A stretch of DNA of 6,682 nucleotides from Desulfobacterales bacterium. Lineage in GTDB: Bacteria; Desulfobacterota; Desulfobacteria; Desulfobacterales; DAOWNP01. Positions 4,379 to 6,682 of the stretch are shown piece after piece. The stretch spans positions 1 to 6,682 of the forward strand of contig JASFBI010000104.1 in the NCBI GenBank assembly GCA_030149595.1, read 5' to 3'. The notes beneath the pieces were generated by a model, which did no database searches, was not told the DNA's origin, and saw nothing but the letters and a program-made list of their open reading frames with translations. The stretch's first letter is position 1. Every line of letters begins with the position of its first letter. Made by a program: the position numbers and the translations under genes.

Positions 4379-5155
4379 ATGTCTGATGCCCCTTTGCTCT
4401 ATAAAGTTTATAATAATACAGCTTGTTTTACGATAAATCGTGAAAAGCAGAGAAATTCCATAAGTCCTGAAGTTATGGATCTTTTTGGAAAATATCTTGA
4501 TGATGCGGAAAAATCTGAAGATGTCAGGGTTGTTCACATAACCGGAGCAGGCGATAGAACATTTTGTTCAGGGGCTGATCTGGGAGGTTCCATGATGGGT
4601 AATAAGGGCAAGTCTGAGGGGTTTTCAAAATATGCCAATCTTTTAAAAAGAATAACAGGGTTTCCTAAACCAACTGTAGCAAGGGTTAATGGGTATTGCC
4701 TTGGAGGAGGTATGGGCTTAATGCTTGCCTGTGATATTGTTATATCAAGAGATGATGCAAAATTTGGTACTCCCGAGGTAAATGTAGGTTTGTTTCCCAT
4801 GATGATAGGAGCACTTATTTTTAGAAATGTTCCCAGGAAAAAAGCTATGGAGATGATTCTTTTAGGGGAAAAATTAGATGCAGTTCAGGCTGTTGATATG
4901 GGGCTTATTACAAGGGCTGTTTCCTATGAAAATCTTGATGGTGAAATAGAGAGTATTTTGGAGAGTCTGGTTTTAAAAAGTCCCATTGGAATGAAAATTG
5001 GGAAGCAGGCTTTTTATGAAATGGCAGATATGGCTTTTGAAGATGCCCTTGATCTGCTTTCAAAAAAACTTTTAGAGCTTACTTCAACAGAGGATGCTGT
5101 TGAGGGAATTACTGCATTTATTGAAAAACGCAAACCGATTTTTAAGGGAAGGTAG
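4379..5155 (+). CDS. Enoyl-CoA hydratase/isomerase (crotonase) family protein
   Basis: This 258-residue protein has the normal crotonase length and would act on a cytosolic acyl-CoA thioester, typically adding water to a 2-enoyl-CoA or moving its double bond. FCSGADLGG (63-71) supplies the first oxyanion-hole amide at Ala66, and VNGYCLGGGMGLMLACD (103-119) the second near Gly110. The CoA-site segment FGTPEVNVGLFP (129-140) carries Glu133, equivalent to rat Glu164. The position of the other catalytic glutamate, rat Glu144, is Gly113 here, exactly 20 residues before Glu133. Single-Glu members include isomerases and specialised hydratases, so the exact reaction is open. The C-terminal TAFIEKRKPIFKG matches the family ending. 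It is followed 58 bp later by an AtuA homologue, which suggests branched-chain or terpenoid acyl-CoA degradation, analogous to AtuE or a methylglutaconyl-CoA hydratase. That role is inference. Confidence 0.93.
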   Translation: MSDAPLLYKVYNNTACFTINREKQRNSISPEVMDLFGKYLDDAEKSEDVRVVHITGAGDRTFCSGADLGGSMMGNKGKSEGFSKYANLLKRITGFPKPTVARVNGYCLGGGMGLMLACDIVISRDDAKFGTPEVNVGLFPMMIGALIFRNVPRKKAMEMILLGEKLDAVQAVDMGLITRAVSYENLDGEIESILESLVLKSPIGMKIGKQAFYEMADMAFEDALDLLSKKLLELTSTEDAVEGITAFIEKRKPIFKGR

Positions 5156-5205
5156 CTGCTTTTCGTTTTTTTTAATTGTTGAAAAATACAAAAACTGAAG
5201 ATATT

Positions 5206-5210
5206 GGAGG
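5206..5210 (+). promoter_or_regulatory. Ribosome binding site of the AtuA-like gene; start ambiguous
   Basis: GGAGG ends only three bases before the ATG at 5214 but six bases before the in-frame GTG at 5217. The second spacing is nearer the usual optimum, so translation may begin at GTG, shortening the protein by one residue. I keep the ATG as the annotated start. Confidence 0.75.
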
Positions 5211-5213
5211 TAT

Positions 5214-6682
5214 ATGGTGGGAAATAACAAACTTATAATCGCAAATTGCAGTGGCTTTTATGGAGATCGTATGTCTGCTGCAAAAGAGATGGTAAGTCAG
5301 GGGCATATAGATGTGCTAACAGGGGATTATCTCGCAGAACTTACCATGGCTATTTTATTTAAAAAGCGGCTTAAAGATCCAAATGGTGGGTATGCAACTA
5401 CATTTTTGAGACAGATGGAAGAGGTTATGGGTACCTGTCTTGATAAGAATATTCGTGTGGTATCCAATGCAGGAGGATTAAATCCCGAAGGTCTTGCATA
5501 TGAATTGGGCAAAATAGCAGAAAAACTCGGTCTTTCTCCTAAGATTGCATATATAAAGGGAGATGATCTCATGGGTAGTTTGGATGAACTCATGGGGACC
5601 GGGGAGGAGTTTATCCATATGGATAAAAATATCTCTTTAAAAGATGCAGAAGCCCAGACAATATCAGCAAATGCTTATTTTGGAGGATGGGGAGTTACAA
5701 AAGCTCTTAATCAGGGTGCTGATATAGTGGTTGGAGGAAGACTTGCAGATGCAGCTTTGGTTTCAGGACCTTGTGCCTGGAAATTTAACTGGAAAAGAGA
5801 TGATTACCACAAGCTTGCAGGTGCCGTTGCAGCAGGACATATCATTGAGTGCGGAACCCAGGCTACTGGCGGGAATTACTCGTTTTTTAAAGAGGTACCT
5901 TCTTTTTTAAATGTTGGATTTCCAATAGCTGAAATGCATGATGATGGCTCCTTTGTAATAACAAAGCATGATAATACAGGAGGGCTGGTTTCTGTGGGAA
6001 CTGTAACAGCCCAGTTGCTTTATGAAATAAGGGGTCATCACTATTTGACGCCGGATGTTACAGCTCGTTTTGACACTATAAAACTTGAGTCCCAGGGAGA
6101 AAACAGAGTGCTTGTAAGTGGAGTAAAAGGTGAGTCTCCCACAAATACCACTAAAGTTTGTATAAATAATTTAGGTGGATATAAAAATTCCATGACTGTT
6201 ATTTTAACGGGTTTGGATATAGAAGATAAGGCAAAGATTGTTTTAGATACTTTGTTTGAAAATATGGGTGGAAAGGATGTATTTGAGGTTTGTGAAGTGC
6301 AGCTTATACGTTCAGACCAGATTGATCCCCATACAAATGAAGCCTCTTTTGCCATGCTTCGGGTTTCAGTAATGGATAAGGATCAAAAGCTTGTTGGCCG
6401 TCTGTTTTCTTCAAAGGTTGTGGAGCTTGCTCTTTCCAGTATTCCTGGTTTTACGCTGACAAGTCCTCCAACAAATGGAATGCCTGCAATAGTACACTGG
6501 CCTGCTCTAATATCTAAAAAAAAGCTGATAGAGATCCTTGTTATGGATAATCATGAACAGGTGATTGAGACAGCTTTGTTTGATGAGAAGTTTGGAGTTT
6601 TGGCAGATAAAATTGAAAAACCCGGGGAAAAAGATTTTGGGAAGATGATAAAAGCTACATTAGGGTCTGTTTTTGCTACCCG
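5214..6682 (+). CDS. atuA: Acyclic terpene utilization AtuA-like protein (DUF1446), 3' partial
   Basis: The frame is open from the ATG to the window edge: 489 complete codons with no stop or frameshift. Family members are near 580-600 residues, so roughly the last hundred are missing. Characteristic blocks are NCSGFYGDR (11-19), IDVLTGDYLAELTM (32-45), SNAGGLNP (84-91), GADIVVGGRLADAAL (168-182) and GHIIECGTQATGGNYS (208-223), followed by GFPIAE and TVTAQLLYEI. AtuA is required for citronellol/geraniol degradation in Pseudomonas, but its biochemical step is not established; homologues are also found in other acyl-CoA clusters. No signal peptide or membrane segment is seen. The enoyl-CoA hydratase gene lies 58 bp upstream with no terminator between, so the two are probably co-transcribed. 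Acyl-CoA carboxylase genes may follow, which the window does not show. The symbol indicates family membership, not proven terpene use. Confidence 0.92.
   Translation, partial: MVGNNKLIIANCSGFYGDRMSAAKEMVSQGHIDVLTGDYLAELTMAILFKKRLKDPNGGYATTFLRQMEEVMGTCLDKNIRVVSNAGGLNPEGLAYELGKIAEKLGLSPKIAYIKGDDLMGSLDELMGTGEEFIHMDKNISLKDAEAQTISANAYFGGWGVTKALNQGADIVVGGRLADAALVSGPCAWKFNWKRDDYHKLAGAVAAGHIIECGTQATGGNYSFFKEVPSFLNVGFPIAEMHDDGSFVITKHDNTGGLVSVGTVTAQLLYEIRGHHYLTPDVTARFDTIKLESQGENRVLVSGVKGESPTNTTKVCINNLGGYKNSMTVILTGLDIEDKAKIVLDTLFENMGGKDVFEVCEVQLIRSDQIDPHTNEASFAMLRVSVMDKDQKLVGRLFSSKVVELALSSIPGFTLTSPPTNGMPAIVHWPALISKKKLIEILVMDNHEQVIETALFDEKFGVLADKIEKPGEKDFGKMIKATLGSVFAT

Overview
The window is an AT-rich bacterial segment carrying four confidently assigned protein families, one unassigned small gene on the minus strand, and repeat-rich spacers. 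The gene set (a DapF-family protein, a stand-alone hydantoinase-A-like protein, an enoyl-CoA hydratase and an AtuA homologue), the low GC and the repeats fit an anaerobic acyl-CoA-degrading bacterium. A sulfate reducer of the Desulfobacterales type is my best guess, but this is an impression and no phylogenetic marker is present.

Layout, left to right. (1) 4-411, minus: a cysteine-rich 135-residue protein of unknown function. (2) 412-669: a divergent spacer holding copy A of a two-hairpin dispersed repeat. (3) 670-1509, plus: a diaminopimelate epimerase (DapF) family protein in which both catalytic cysteines are serine while the substrate-binding residues are kept. (4) 1510-1824: a spacer with an 8-bp tandem repeat, a hairpin, and a roughly 155-bp element bounded by inverted repeats, with a -10 box just beyond its right edge. 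(5) 1825-3510, plus: a compact HyuA-like ASKHA-fold protein whose last codons form one arm of a strong hairpin terminator. (6) 3511-4378: an 868-bp spacer with a perfect 24-bp palindrome, minus-strand copy B of the two-hairpin repeat joined to a diverged copy of the 1631 element, about 400 bp of featureless AT-rich DNA, and plus-strand copy C. (7) 4379-5155, plus: an enoyl-CoA hydratase/isomerase. (8) 5214 to the window end, plus: an AtuA/DUF1446 protein, cut off at its C-terminus.

The last two genes are 58 bp apart, each with a good ribosome binding site, and look like the start of an operon for branched-chain or terpenoid-type acyl-CoA catabolism; by analogy with atu clusters, acyl-CoA carboxylase subunits might follow. 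The DapF-like and HyuA-like genes are separated by a promoter-bearing repeat, so they look like separate units. The two most notable observations are the naturally Ser/Ser DapF homologue and the repeat family whose hairpin arms differ by a compensatory base-pair change between copies.
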